A stretch of 64,000 nt of DNA from assembly GCA_020723325.1 (NCBI GenBank), contig DYJD01000032.1, forward strand, positions 18,068-82,067, written 5' to 3'. Under the pieces are notes generated by a model. The model made no database searches, was not told where the DNA came from, and saw nothing but the letters and a program-made list of their open reading frames with translations. Position numbers and translations under genes: made by a program. Origin of the DNA: Desulfosudis oleivorans (GTDB taxonomy: Bacteria; Desulfobacterota; Desulfobacteria; Desulfobacterales; SURF-7). This document shows positions 25,023 through 33,701 of this stretch, piece by piece (within the stretch, counting starts at the first letter, position 1; each line of letters starts with the position of its first letter).

Positions 25023-27047
25023 ATGAAATATAATGTATTCATCAGCCATATCAAGGAAGATTTGGGAATAGCAATTAAGCTTTATAATGATCTCAAAAAA
25101 AATGGCGCCAATCCGTGGATGAGTGAATACGATTTGCTTCCGGGATCGAACCGGCGGTATGAGATGAAACGAAGGATTCGAGAATGCAATTATTTTTTGA
25201 CATTGCTGTCATCCAGATCGCTTTCTGAAAAAGGAGATTTTCAGAGAGAACTCAATGCAGCCCTGGATAAAAAAGAAGAGTCTGCAATGGGGGATTTTTT
25301 TATCATTCCCGTCCTTATCGATGAGCATAAACCGGAGGATGAACGGCTGATAGATATTGTACCGGTTGAATTATTCAAGTCTTATGAAAGGGGGCTGAAG
25401 AAACTTCTTGATGTATTGGCAGATCGAAAGCAGAGGATCACCCATCGAATGACATCAGAAATTGATGTTGTTGATGACAATTTCAGCAAGCAGGTTGAAA
25501 TGAAAAGGTGGTTCAAAATCATTGTCAAATTTCAAGAAGGCGAAAATGAACTAACTGAATTATATGATTCGGAGGCGCATCCACAAAGACCACCCAAACT
25601 TATTGTCAATAAAAAATACAGACTGACCCTTGTTGCCGAAAGCGTTGAAAAAAAAGAAGATAAGACAGATTTAGGAGTGAAGGAATCCTGCAGAAAAATA
25701 TACGTTTCTTTGAGATCTGATGCCTTAATCGGTTTAATAATTAAAGACCCTGAGCAAGGCATTCAGATAAAAAATAAAAAAGAATTTAAGATCGAGTTCG
25801 ATATTGAAACGGAAGCGAATTTGTTAAGTGAAAAATCGGAATTAATCGTTAAATTTTCAGACCATGAGCATTGCCATGAAATAAAAGTTCCTGTCATGAT
25901 TGATGAGTGCGAATTAACGAATGAAGAATGTTTGCATTTTAATAGGCTCAGGTTGTGCCTGACACCTCTTCCCCCCGAACTCTTCGAAAAAATAGCCATA
26001 ATGCATGTTGAACCCAGGTCCGGAACCGATGAAATCAGGTTACTGTTTTTCAATCCGGGACATTCTTATAAACAGTCACCCTATTTTAATCCGCAGGAAC
26101 TTGATCCTTTGGAATTTGTGGGCGAACAGGGCGAATACGTCATGCACCCTGAAATGATAATGAATAAAATATCACAAGTGTCTTACTCACTTGAACGCCT
26201 TGAACTGAAACACTGGATCGTTAAAAGGCGCAGACAGACAGGCGATGATTTGATTCTAGTGGTTGTCGATCATTCCTTTTTAAATATCTGGTGGGAAATG
26301 TGGGATTTTGGAGATGGCGAACATCTTGGGGCATACACCACGATCATTCGATGGCTACCTGTTCCGGTATTGTCAGGATCAGCTTATTCTTTGGCGTTTA
26401 AAAAAGAGAAAATTTCGGGAAAAGTTTTCATACATGTTGATGGAGATCAGGAAACCATGGGCGACGAAGTTGCCATTTTTACCCGATACTCGAAAGCCTC
26501 CTCCGTTCAGCGTTATGATAACATTAAGAATTTGCTTGAAAATAATTCTAATGAACTTGGATTGGTCTATATCGGTGGAGAGGGTTATTATAAAAAAGGA
26601 ACCTATCATTCAATTGCGATCGGAAAGAAAAATTCAGAGCACGACCGTCTGTTTGCCATGAATTTGGCCAATTTGGAAATTAAATATAATCTTCATCCAT
26701 TTTTTTTTCTTAATGCCTGCGCTTCGGCATGCCTGGCCAAGGAACGAGATCAATACTTTGGATTTCCTTTTCTCTTACGATATTTCCATAATGGTTTTAT
26801 CGGAACAATCGGACGTGTTGAAAACAATTATGCCATCGCAATTGCAAAACAGCTCTTTACTGATTCCCATAAGGATGATGAAGGGATGCTACCTGCAAGA
26901 GCATTGCGTGATTTACGATCGCGTGTTGCTAAGGAGCTAAGAGAGAATAAAGACAACAAAGAGATTCAATTGAAATTTATCTTCACATTTATGTACGTGT
27001 ATTATGGGAATCCGATGGCTGGATTGCACCTGATTCCGGTTGTATAA
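25023..27047 (+). CDS. TIR protein with C-terminal CHAT-like (caspase-fold) domain
   Basis: A 674-residue protein. Residues 1-140 are a TIR domain (YNVFISHIKEDLG, FLTLLSSRSLSEK, E76 in the catalytic position). Residues about 150-440 form a beta-rich middle. Residues about 480-670 look like a CHAT protease: LGLVYIGGEGYYKKG, then PFFFLNACASACLAKERD with C566 as candidate nucleophile, then GFIGTIGRVENNYAIAIAKQ. The expected histidine of the GHG motif is Glu (E520), so either a different His acts or the protease is dead. The TIR half could deplete NAD; the CHAT half could cleave a partner. It lies 9 bases before the trypsin-NACHT gene. The base composition is AT-rich. Confidence 0.75.
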   Translation: MKYNVFISHIKEDLGIAIKLYNDLKKNGANPWMSEYDLLPGSNRRYEMKRRIRECNYFLTLLSSRSLSEKGDFQRELNAALDKKEESAMGDFFIIPVLIDEHKPEDERLIDIVPVELFKSYERGLKKLLDVLADRKQRITHRMTSEIDVVDDNFSKQVEMKRWFKIIVKFQEGENELTELYDSEAHPQRPPKLIVNKKYRLTLVAESVEKKEDKTDLGVKESCRKIYVSLRSDALIGLIIKDPEQGIQIKNKKEFKIEFDIETEANLLSEKSELIVKFSDHEHCHEIKVPVMIDECELTNEECLHFNRLRLCLTPLPPELFEKIAIMHVEPRSGTDEIRLLFFNPGHSYKQSPYFNPQELDPLEFVGEQGEYVMHPEMIMNKISQVSYSLERLELKHWIVKRRRQTGDDLILVVVDHSFLNIWWEMWDFGDGEHLGAYTTIIRWLPVPVLSGSAYSLAFKKEKISGKVFIHVDGDQETMGDEVAIFTRYSKASSVQRYDNIKNLLENNSNELGLVYIGGEGYYKKGTYHSIAIGKKNSEHDRLFAMNLANLEIKYNLHPFFFLNACASACLAKERDQYFGFPFLLRYFHNGFIGTIGRVENNYAIAIAKQLFTDSHKDDEGMLPARALRDLRSRVAKELRENKDNKEIQLKFIFTFMYVYYGNPMAGLHLIPVV

Positions 27048-27055
27048 GGTGAAGA

Positions 27056-30000
27056 ATGCAAATGGCACATATGGAGAAGCACATAACGATTAGACCCATC
27101 ATCAGCTATCCGAAGGTGGCCGAACCGGGCAAGATCTATCTGATGACGGTCAATCTGCAAATTGATCAAAAGGACTACCACTGGCCGTATGACGAGGAGG
27201 AATATGCCATTTACTGCATAGTGGAAACCGACCTTTTTTCTCATGAAGCCATTGGGGAACCTGTAATTGTTTTGAATCGGTTTGGGGGGAGTTATGGAGC
27301 GGCTTCTTTTAAATTAATTCCAACATTGAAAAAAACTGAAGGTCTTATTCGTCTTAAGCTTATCAATGATAATGGTATTCTTCTTGATATCATTCCCTTG
27401 TACAATATTAAAATAAGAAGGAAATACAAAGAAATAGAAAACAGTAAAAGAGATATTTTACATCAGAACTTATTTTCAATAGTTCGAATATCTTTGGGGA
27501 AATCAAATAATGGCCTTTTAGGAATGGGATTTTTGATTAGTAAAGCTATAGTTGTCACGTGTGACCATGTTGTTAATAGCTTTTCAGGGTCAACTGATAT
27601 GGATTTTCATCAGGTTTATGTCGACTTCCCATTTTTACTAGAAATTCCCATTTTAGAAGCAAAAGTGATTGAGAGATTTCCAAATGAAGATATCGCATTT
27701 TTGGAATTGATAACTGATGAAACGCTTTTGCCGGATAATGCAACTCTATCCTCGATTTTTAATTATGAGCCTTCAATAATTCTTGATCGTCCTGTGACAA
27801 TCTTTGGTTTTTCAAACCGATTTACCGATGGGTTTTTCATAAACGGAAATCTCATAGGAAAACCGGTAAACGGATTATACGAAATTGATTTAAGATTGGA
27901 AGATTACGGCAATTTGTCAGGTTTAAGTGGCGCACCAGTATGGGATGAATATGAAAATATTGTTTGTGGGATATTATCTGCCAAATCAGATAAAAACACT
28001 TATTCCATGATTCCAATATCATCCATAATAAAATACCACCTCAAAATTATTGGCGGGCTTCAAATTAATTCGGAAATGGACTTGGCAGCGGAGATCGACA
28101 ATTATAAACGGAAGATCGCCTCCTTGCATGCCTGTCTGCCGATGGCGGGTTTTGCCACCCAGATCGCGGTTCCCATCCAGCTCATGGACATCCACGTTCC
28201 CCTGTCGGCGGTGATGGATCTGGGCGGGCTGAACGATAAGCGGTTCACCTGCTCGGAACAAGCGGCAAAATATCTTGAAGACCGAGACTGCGGCATGGAA
28301 ATCCCTCTTGTTGAAACCGTGCGGCAGGCGGTGGATAGGCGCTTTCGGGGCAGCATCATCCTGGGCGATCCCGGCTCTGGAAAGACCACCCACCTGAAAA
28401 GGCTGTTGCTGGAGTGCCTGGACCCAGGCCCGGAAAAACTGGGCCTGCCCAAAGACATGCTGCCGGTTTTTCTGCCGCTGAGGGAGCTGGAGGATCTGGA
28501 AAAGGGCTTGGATGCGTTTATTCAGAAACAAATGGAAAGCCCCCATTTGAATGTTGCTTCGGATTTCGGCAAACAGTTGCTGAAAAGGGGCAATCTGCTT
28601 TTTCTTTTGGACGGCCTGGATGAAGTAACCTTCCTGGCCAGGCGGGAACAGGTGGCCCGCTGGATCACGAAGGCTCTCCTGCTTCATAAGGACTGTCATT
28701 TCATCGTCACCTGCCGGTTCGCCGGTTACAGTCCTGGGGTGAAGCTGGAATCCGGCTTGCTGGAGCTGCATATTCTCCCGTTTACCGCGCAACAGGCCGA
28801 GGCATTTATCGCCAACTGGTACAACATTGTGGAAAGGTTGCTTGCCAAGGACCTGACCCAGGTCGAAGCCATTGCCCGGGAAAAGGCGGAGAGCCTGATC
28901 AAAATCATCCGCAGCCGGGATTTCCGCTCCAGCCGGGTAGCGGAGCTGACCCGGAACCCGCTGCTGCTGACCAATATCTGTCTAGTCCATCGCTTTCGGG
29001 GCGTTTTGCCGGAAAAGCGCAGCCGCCTTTATGAGGATTGCATCAATACCCTGCTGGAAGGCTGGCGGGCGGCCAAGGGAATCAACGTGGAATTTTCCGT
29101 AGACAAGGCCCGCCAGGCCCTGCAGCCGGTGGCCCTCTGGCTCCATGAAGAAGAAGGCCGCACCCAGGCAACGGCCGGGGCACTTTCACCCCATATCGAG
29201 CCGGTGTTGAAGGCTTTGGAATGGCAGAAGGGCGACGCTGTGAACTTTCTTCGCACCATCCGGGATGAAAGCGGTTTGTTGACCGGCTGGGATCAGGAAC
29301 ACTACGGCTTTATGCACCTGGGGTTTCAGGAATATCTGGCTGCACGGGAAATCCGCAGCCGGTATTTTAAAAATCCGTCGGTTCTGACCGCGCTGGTGGA
29401 GCGTTTCGGCCAAAGTTGGTGGCAGGAAGTGACTTTGCTGCTCCTGACTCTGGAGGACCCATATCTGTTTGTGCCCTTCATGCGCGAGGTGGTAAAGCAC
29501 GAGGCTTTTGTGAACCATAAAAACTTGGTGGAGGCTTGCCTGAACGATGCTTCCGAAAGGTCGGCCCAGCCCTTTCTTGAACTGCTGGCAAAACCTCCGG
29601 GCAAGGACAAGGGCTTGTGGGACAGACAACTATATGCCTTGATCCTGGCAGAGCGCTTGGCCCCTGACAAGGTCAAGGGCATGCACTTCAAACTAGCAAA
29701 CCATCCCTTTGACCTTATCCGCAACCGAATCACTGGAAAAACCGCACAGGAAGCCCGGCAGCCTGTCAAGGCTCGTCGTGGAGGCTATGAGTTGGTGAAG
29801 ATACCGGCCGGAAAGTTCGTGATAGGTTCGGACTTAGGAGAAGAAGGGCATTATAGGAATGAAGGTCCTATGCGGAAGGTCAAAGTGCCGTCTTTTTACA
29901 TGGGACGTTATCCGGTCACCAATAAGGAATACCGCATCTTTTTGCAGGAGAATCCCGATGAAGCTGAACCGCGCTTTTGGACTGACCGGCGTTTTAATCA

Positions 30001-30487
30001 GCCCCGCCAGCCTGTGGTGGGGGTGAGTTGGGAGGAGGCCCGGCGCTATGCGACCTGGGCCGGCCTCAGCCTCCCAAGCGAAGTGGAGTGGGAATATGCC
30101 TGCCGGGCCGGAACCGATACCCGCTATTACACTGGCGATTCAGAATCCGCTCTGGATCGGGCTGGCTGGTATAGAAAAAATTCCGGGGGGCAAACCCATC
30201 CGGTGGGAGAAAAAGAGCCCAATGCCTGGGGCCTGTATGATATGCACGGCAACGTCTGGGAATGGCTTGAGGATGACTGGCATAGTAATTATAAGAGCGT
30301 CCCGGGGGATAGCATGGCCTGGAAAAACATTCCGCGTGACGCGTACCGGGTCCTGCGCGGCGGCGCGTGGGGCCTCGTTGCTGAGTACTGCCGGTCGGCG
30401 GCCCGCTATGGGTTCACCCCGGGCGACCGGAATGATAACATCGGGTTCCGGCTTGTTTTGCGTCCAGGTCAGCAGGTCGGCAGATGA
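27056..30487 (+). CDS. Trypsin-NACHT-FGE conflict receptor/effector
   Basis: A 1143-residue multidomain protein. Residues about 1-135: beta domain of unknown kind. About 140-345: trypsin-like protease with H171 (TCDHVV), D212 (NEDIAFLEL) and S291 (GLSGAPV). About 410-640: NACHT-type NTPase with Walker A GDPGSGKT (437-444) and Walker B LLDGLDE (517-523), then helical repeats. About 908-1140: formylglycine-generating-enzyme/C-type-lectin-like domain (GKFVIGSD, YPVTNKEYR, LPSEVEWEYACRAG, NVWEWLEDD, RVLRGGAW, NIGFRLV). The oxidase cysteine pair is not complete, so it is likely a binding domain. The trypsin part is AT-rich while the NACHT-FGE part is GC-rich, suggesting a mosaic. The start follows AAGGTGAAG. 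The likely role is a sensor (FGE end) whose NACHT switch activates the protease. Confidence 0.88.
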   Translation: MQMAHMEKHITIRPIISYPKVAEPGKIYLMTVNLQIDQKDYHWPYDEEEYAIYCIVETDLFSHEAIGEPVIVLNRFGGSYGAASFKLIPTLKKTEGLIRLKLINDNGILLDIIPLYNIKIRRKYKEIENSKRDILHQNLFSIVRISLGKSNNGLLGMGFLISKAIVVTCDHVVNSFSGSTDMDFHQVYVDFPFLLEIPILEAKVIERFPNEDIAFLELITDETLLPDNATLSSIFNYEPSIILDRPVTIFGFSNRFTDGFFINGNLIGKPVNGLYEIDLRLEDYGNLSGLSGAPVWDEYENIVCGILSAKSDKNTYSMIPISSIIKYHLKIIGGLQINSEMDLAAEIDNYKRKIASLHACLPMAGFATQIAVPIQLMDIHVPLSAVMDLGGLNDKRFTCSEQAAKYLEDRDCGMEIPLVETVRQAVDRRFRGSIILGDPGSGKTTHLKRLLLECLDPGPEKLGLPKDMLPVFLPLRELEDLEKGLDAFIQKQMESPHLNVASDFGKQLLKRGNLLFLLDGLDEVTFLARREQVARWITKALLLHKDCHFIVTCRFAGYSPGVKLESGLLELHILPFTAQQAEAFIANWYNIVERLLAKDLTQVEAIAREKAESLIKIIRSRDFRSSRVAELTRNPLLLTNICLVHRFRGVLPEKRSRLYEDCINTLLEGWRAAKGINVEFSVDKARQALQPVALWLHEEEGRTQATAGALSPHIEPVLKALEWQKGDAVNFLRTIRDESGLLTGWDQEHYGFMHLGFQEYLAAREIRSRYFKNPSVLTALVERFGQSWWQEVTLLLLTLEDPYLFVPFMREVVKHEAFVNHKNLVEACLNDASERSAQPFLELLAKPPGKDKGLWDRQLYALILAERLAPDKVKGMHFKLANHPFDLIRNRITGKTAQEARQPVKARRGGYELVKIPAGKFVIGSDLGEEGHYRNEGPMRKVKVPSFYMGRYPVTNKEYRIFLQENPDEAEPRFWTDRRFNQPRQPVVGVSWEEARRYATWAGLSLPSEVEWEYACRAGTDTRYYTGDSESALDRAGWYRKNSGGQTHPVGEKEPNAWGLYDMHGNVWEWLEDDWHSNYKSVPGDSMAWKNIPRDAYRVLRGGAWGLVAEYCRSAARYGFTPGDRNDNIGFRLVLRPGQQVGR
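30341..30460 (+). other. Candidate DGR variable region at the 3' end of the FGE domain
   Basis: The segment coding RVLRGGAW to NIGFRL sits exactly where diversity-generating-retroelement targets vary. Codons 1106-1128 include many NNC/NNT codons where the family usually has Asn: GGC, CTC, GTT, TAC, GCC, TAT, TTC, GAC, AAT, GAT and AAC. That is the pattern expected if AAC/AAT codons of an A-rich template were mutated at their adenines. No template repeat or reverse transcriptase is in the window, so a remote element would be required. Confidence 0.5.
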
Positions 30488-30530
30488 GCAGCGGACTGAG
30501 ACGGAGGACGTGGTCATCACTTCTTCCATC

Positions 30531-30557
30531 CTGTGGGAGCGGCTTCCAGCCGCGATT
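30531..30557. repeat. REP-like palindrome
   Basis: TGTGGGAGCGGCTTCCAGCC followed by GCGAT, the same core as at 7461-7487, about 45 bases after the stop of the trypsin-NACHT gene. Confidence 0.75.
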
Positions 30558-30599
30558 TCAGATCAGGGGTACACACTATAAGGGCTGTTGAAATCGTTT

Positions 30600-30635
30600 T
30601 TCTTCGTGTCCTTCGCGACCTTCGTGGTGAAAAAC
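30600..30635. repeat. CTTCGTG-type dispersed repeat, second copy
   Basis: TTCTTCGTGTCCTTCGCGAC followed by CTTCGTGGTGAAAAAC, nearly identical to 7680-7716. Here the opposite arm is missing. Confidence 0.6.
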
Positions 30636-30770
30636 ATTATCATCCTTGGGATGTGAAGCAACGGGAAAAATGACGATATTTCAACATGGCAGGATCGATG
30701 GTACATAAAAATAGTGAGCTGTTGGTGAATTCGATATCGCGAATGTGGAAGCCGGGGCTTCCGGGCACTA

Positions 30771-30796
30771 CGTTCCCAAGCTGGGGCTTGGGAACG
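30771..30796. repeat. Short perfect palindrome GTTCCCAAG...CTTGGGAAC
   Basis: GTTCCCAAG (30772-30780) pairs with CTTGGGAAC (30787-30795) around a 6-base loop. No T-run follows, so it is not a standard terminator. It lies in the gene-free stretch 30488-31225, which otherwise holds only the REP-like copies listed (including a degenerate one at 30868-30896). Confidence 0.55.
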
Positions 30797-31120
30797 AGAG
30801 GGAAATAGGACTTCGGATTAAAAAAAATTACATGCAATTCCCCTTGGTCTTGAATTTCCTGTCGACCGTATCGCGGCTGGAAGTCTCGCCCACAATGGAA
30901 AACAACTAGACTTAGCTTGGATCGAGCAACGGCCACCACCGGACCCTCGCGGTACGACATATATGTGGGCTTGAACAACCATCTCATAGGTTACTTTCAC
31001 CGCTTCACCATCTGCATATCCCTTTCAGTCCATCAGATAACCATTTTATGACCCATGTTTTTGCAATCCGCCGCTTGATGCCATAAGATCGACTTGAAAA
31101 CCAAATTTAGAGATCAAACG

Positions 31121-31201
31121 GGCCTTGATCATGGTTTCGGCCGAATCGCGGCTGGAAGCCGCTCCCACAATGGGAGAGAATGCTGAAACGACGATCAAGG
31201 C
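31121..31201. repeat. Best-preserved REP-like element with outer inverted arms
   Basis: The outer arm GGCCTTGATCATGGTTTCGG (31121-31140) is mirrored by GAAACGACGATCAAGGC (31185-31201). The core AATCGCGGCTGGAAGCCGCT then CCCACAATGGG lies between. This copy defines the whole unit of about 80 bases and ends 24 bases before the start of the flavoprotein gene, so it may affect its leader. Confidence 0.75.
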
Positions 31202-31225
31202 TGATCAATCGTAACGGAGGCAGCT

Positions 31226-32851
31226 ATGCAAAAACATTCCGCATCCCGCAGGAATTTTCTGAAAATCTCAGCTATGACGGCGGCCACGGCGGCCCTGGGC
31301 CGGCGCGGTTTTGTAGAAGCAGCCAGCGCTGTGGAAAACAAGGAGCAATACCCGGTGGTGGTCATCGGCGCCGGCCTGGGGGGCCTGACCTGCGCCGCAT
31401 ATTTGTCCAAAGCCGGATTTCCGGTCACGGTGATGGAGAAACACCTTGTTCCCGGTGGATATGCCACCAGTTTTCAACGGGGCGCCTTTCAATTTGATGT
31501 ATCCCTGCACGCCATTGCCGCGAAAAACAATGAGACCCACCAAATCCTGGATGAGCTTGGCTTGCTTCAAAAACTGGAACTGGTGGAGTTGAACCAGGCC
31601 CACCGCCTGGTGACCAAAAACAAGGATTTGCTCCTGCCGGACCGGGACCCGGAAGCCTACATCAAATTGCTGTCCATATATTTTCCTGAAGAAAAGCTGG
31701 GAATCCGCAGCTTTGTTTCGGAAATGCTGGGGCTTCATGAGGAAGTTTACCAACTTTTTTTGAAAAAGAATCAGTATATCACCCTGTTTTTCCCTTTTCA
31801 GTATTCCCGGATGTGGGATATCCGGAACAAAACCCTCTCGGATCTGCTGAACGAACACGTGACTGATCCGGAACTCAAGAATCTCCTTGGTTATTTATGC
31901 GGATATTACGGCCTGCCGCCCTCAAAATTATCCGGCTTCTACTATGCCAATGCCACGGCGGACTATCTGCAGAACGGTTCCTGGTATATCCGCGGCCGGT
32001 CCCAAAACCTGAGCAATGCCCTGGTGGATATCATCCGGGAAAACGGCGGAGCGGTTCTGCTGAACACACCGGTGGAAAAAATCCTGGCCAAGGGCGGTGT
32101 GGTCAGCGGGGTGCGCATGGCCGACGGCAAAAGACTGCCGGCAAGCATCGTGGTGAGCAATGCCAATCTGCCGGACACTTTCGGCAAGCTGCTGGAGACC
32201 GATGTGGACTATTCCGACTATACGGCACGCATCGCATCTTTGCGACCGAGCCTGTCCTCCTATTGCATTTGGCTGGGTTTGAAGGAAAATTTGCGAGGTA
32301 GGATTCCGGGTTGTTGCATTCATGCGGCTCCCGCAGAAGGGGTGGAGGCCGGCTATCAACATGCCTTGCAATGTGATGCGGAAAAGGTCGGCTATTCCAT
32401 TACCATGTTTGACAATTATTTTGAGGGGTATTCCGCCCCAGGCAAGTCAACGGTCATGATCACCTTTCTATCCGGCTACGAGCCCTGGAAATCCTTTGAG
32501 AAGGATTATTTTGCCGGAGATAAAAGGGAATATCAGCAACGGAAGGAACAGATCACCGCGACCCTGCTGCGGCGGGTGGAAGCCCGGTTCATTCCCGGAC
32601 TTTCAAGCATGATTGAGGAAATGGACTCCGCCACGCCCCTCACCAACCTGCGCTATACGGGCAATCCGGGCGGGGCCATATATGGTTTTGAGCAAGCCAT
32701 GAACAATCAGTTCATGAGCCGGATCAAGAACCATACGCCGGTGGGCGGCCTGTATCTGGCTGGGGCCTGGGGCTTTCCAGGGGGCGGCTACACTGGTGTG
32801 ATGCGCAGCGGACTTCAGACTTGTCGAATGATAATTGAAAAACTATCGTAG
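31226..32851 (+). CDS. Tat-exported FAD-dependent oxidoreductase (phytoene desaturase/CrtISO-like)
   Basis: A 541-residue flavoprotein. It begins with a twin-arginine signal (SRRNFLKISAMTAATAAL), so it is probably folded before export. The Rossmann motif VVVIGAGLGGLTCAAYLSKAG follows near residue 44, then the E-x-x-x-x-x-GG segment (MEKHLVPGGYATSF) typical of the carotenoid desaturase/prolycopene isomerase group. The C-terminal FAD segment LYLAGAWGFPGGGYTGVMRS is also family-like. No carotenoid genes are nearby, so the substrate is unknown; a lipid or polyprenyl substrate at the membrane is plausible given the SRPBCC and PlsC neighbours. The ATG follows AACGGAGG. Confidence 0.82.
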   Translation: MQKHSASRRNFLKISAMTAATAALGRRGFVEAASAVENKEQYPVVVIGAGLGGLTCAAYLSKAGFPVTVMEKHLVPGGYATSFQRGAFQFDVSLHAIAAKNNETHQILDELGLLQKLELVELNQAHRLVTKNKDLLLPDRDPEAYIKLLSIYFPEEKLGIRSFVSEMLGLHEEVYQLFLKKNQYITLFFPFQYSRMWDIRNKTLSDLLNEHVTDPELKNLLGYLCGYYGLPPSKLSGFYYANATADYLQNGSWYIRGRSQNLSNALVDIIRENGGAVLLNTPVEKILAKGGVVSGVRMADGKRLPASIVVSNANLPDTFGKLLETDVDYSDYTARIASLRPSLSSYCIWLGLKENLRGRIPGCCIHAAPAEGVEAGYQHALQCDAEKVGYSITMFDNYFEGYSAPGKSTVMITFLSGYEPWKSFEKDYFAGDKREYQQRKEQITATLLRRVEARFIPGLSSMIEEMDSATPLTNLRYTGNPGGAIYGFEQAMNNQFMSRIKNHTPVGGLYLAGAWGFPGGGYTGVMRSGLQTCRMIIEKLS

Positions 32852-32868
32852 CAATCGATGATGGGGAT

Positions 32869-33570
32869 ATGCATATGGTGGGGCTTTCAACTATTTTTTT
32901 TGTTCTCCTTATGACGGCAATACCTTGCTGGGCTGTTCAGGATCCATTTGATTTTCCGGTGGACGAAGGCAAGCTGGAAGCAGGTGAATTGCTGCTTTTT
33001 GAGAAAAGATATCCCGCTATCGGTGCGAGTAAAAAACGGCAGATCGCCGGTGCCATCGCCATTGATTCCGAGCCGGCCAGGGTTTGGGAAGTCATGAAAA
33101 ACTGGGATGAATTGGGTCAATTTGTACCGGATGTGGACTACTATAAGACCATTCTGGTGTTGGAACCGTTGGAAAACGGGCGTATTGGAGAATCCGTTGT
33201 TGAAGGGAAGCTGGATATTCCATTTTTCGACATCCAATACACGCTGGATGTGATTTTCGATCAGTCCAAGCTGCGTCAACAATGGCGGATGATGACCCCT
33301 TCGGAAATCAACACCTACAATATTATCGGCATCAAGCTAAAACCCTCCAGCAACGGGATCGAGAGCATTGAGGGCATGGCCTTGATCAAACCATTTGAGA
33401 ACGGGCGTAAGGCTATTTATATTTACGTTTCAACAGTGGAATACACAATGCCGCTACCCGACTTTCTGGAAGATTATCTGGCCCGGGATGCATTGATCGG
33501 TTATTTGGAGGCTGTTAAAAAGCGTGTGGAATCCCAGGGGCTGTATGTGAAACAAACCATATTGCATTAG
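32869..33570 (+). CDS. Exported SRPBCC (START-like) family protein
   Basis: A 233-residue protein with a cleavable signal peptide (LSTIFFVLLMTAIPCWA). The rest has the helix-grip layout of SRPBCC/START proteins: AGAIAIDSEPARVWEVMKNW, where the SPAEKVWAVLxDF-like motif of the family is recognisable, and YYKTILVLEPLENGRIGESV. A C-terminal amphipathic helix follows (YLEAVKKRVESQG). These proteins carry a hydrophobic ligand. It starts 17 bases after the flavoprotein gene, so the two likely form a transcription unit; it may carry the flavoprotein's lipid-like substrate or product. That is inference. Confidence 0.75.
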   Translation: MHMVGLSTIFFVLLMTAIPCWAVQDPFDFPVDEGKLEAGELLLFEKRYPAIGASKKRQIAGAIAIDSEPARVWEVMKNWDELGQFVPDVDYYKTILVLEPLENGRIGESVVEGKLDIPFFDIQYTLDVIFDQSKLRQQWRMMTPSEINTYNIIGIKLKPSSNGIESIEGMALIKPFENGRKAIYIYVSTVEYTMPLPDFLEDYLARDALIGYLEAVKKRVESQGLYVKQTILH

Positions 33571-33701
33571 CAAAATCCAAAATATGGATAAACCGTCCAT
33601 TTTTTCTCCTGATTTTTTAGTCATTGCCAATCCGGATTCGAATGATAAAAGATGCACTGTTCAATGGCAGAAATTTGAAATGAAAAGGCATCCTTTTTGT
33701 C

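Noticed and set aside
30341..30487. A complete diversity-generating retroelement in this window
   Set aside because: The variable-region-like end is present, but I found no reverse transcriptase gene and no template repeat here; only the target part can be claimed.
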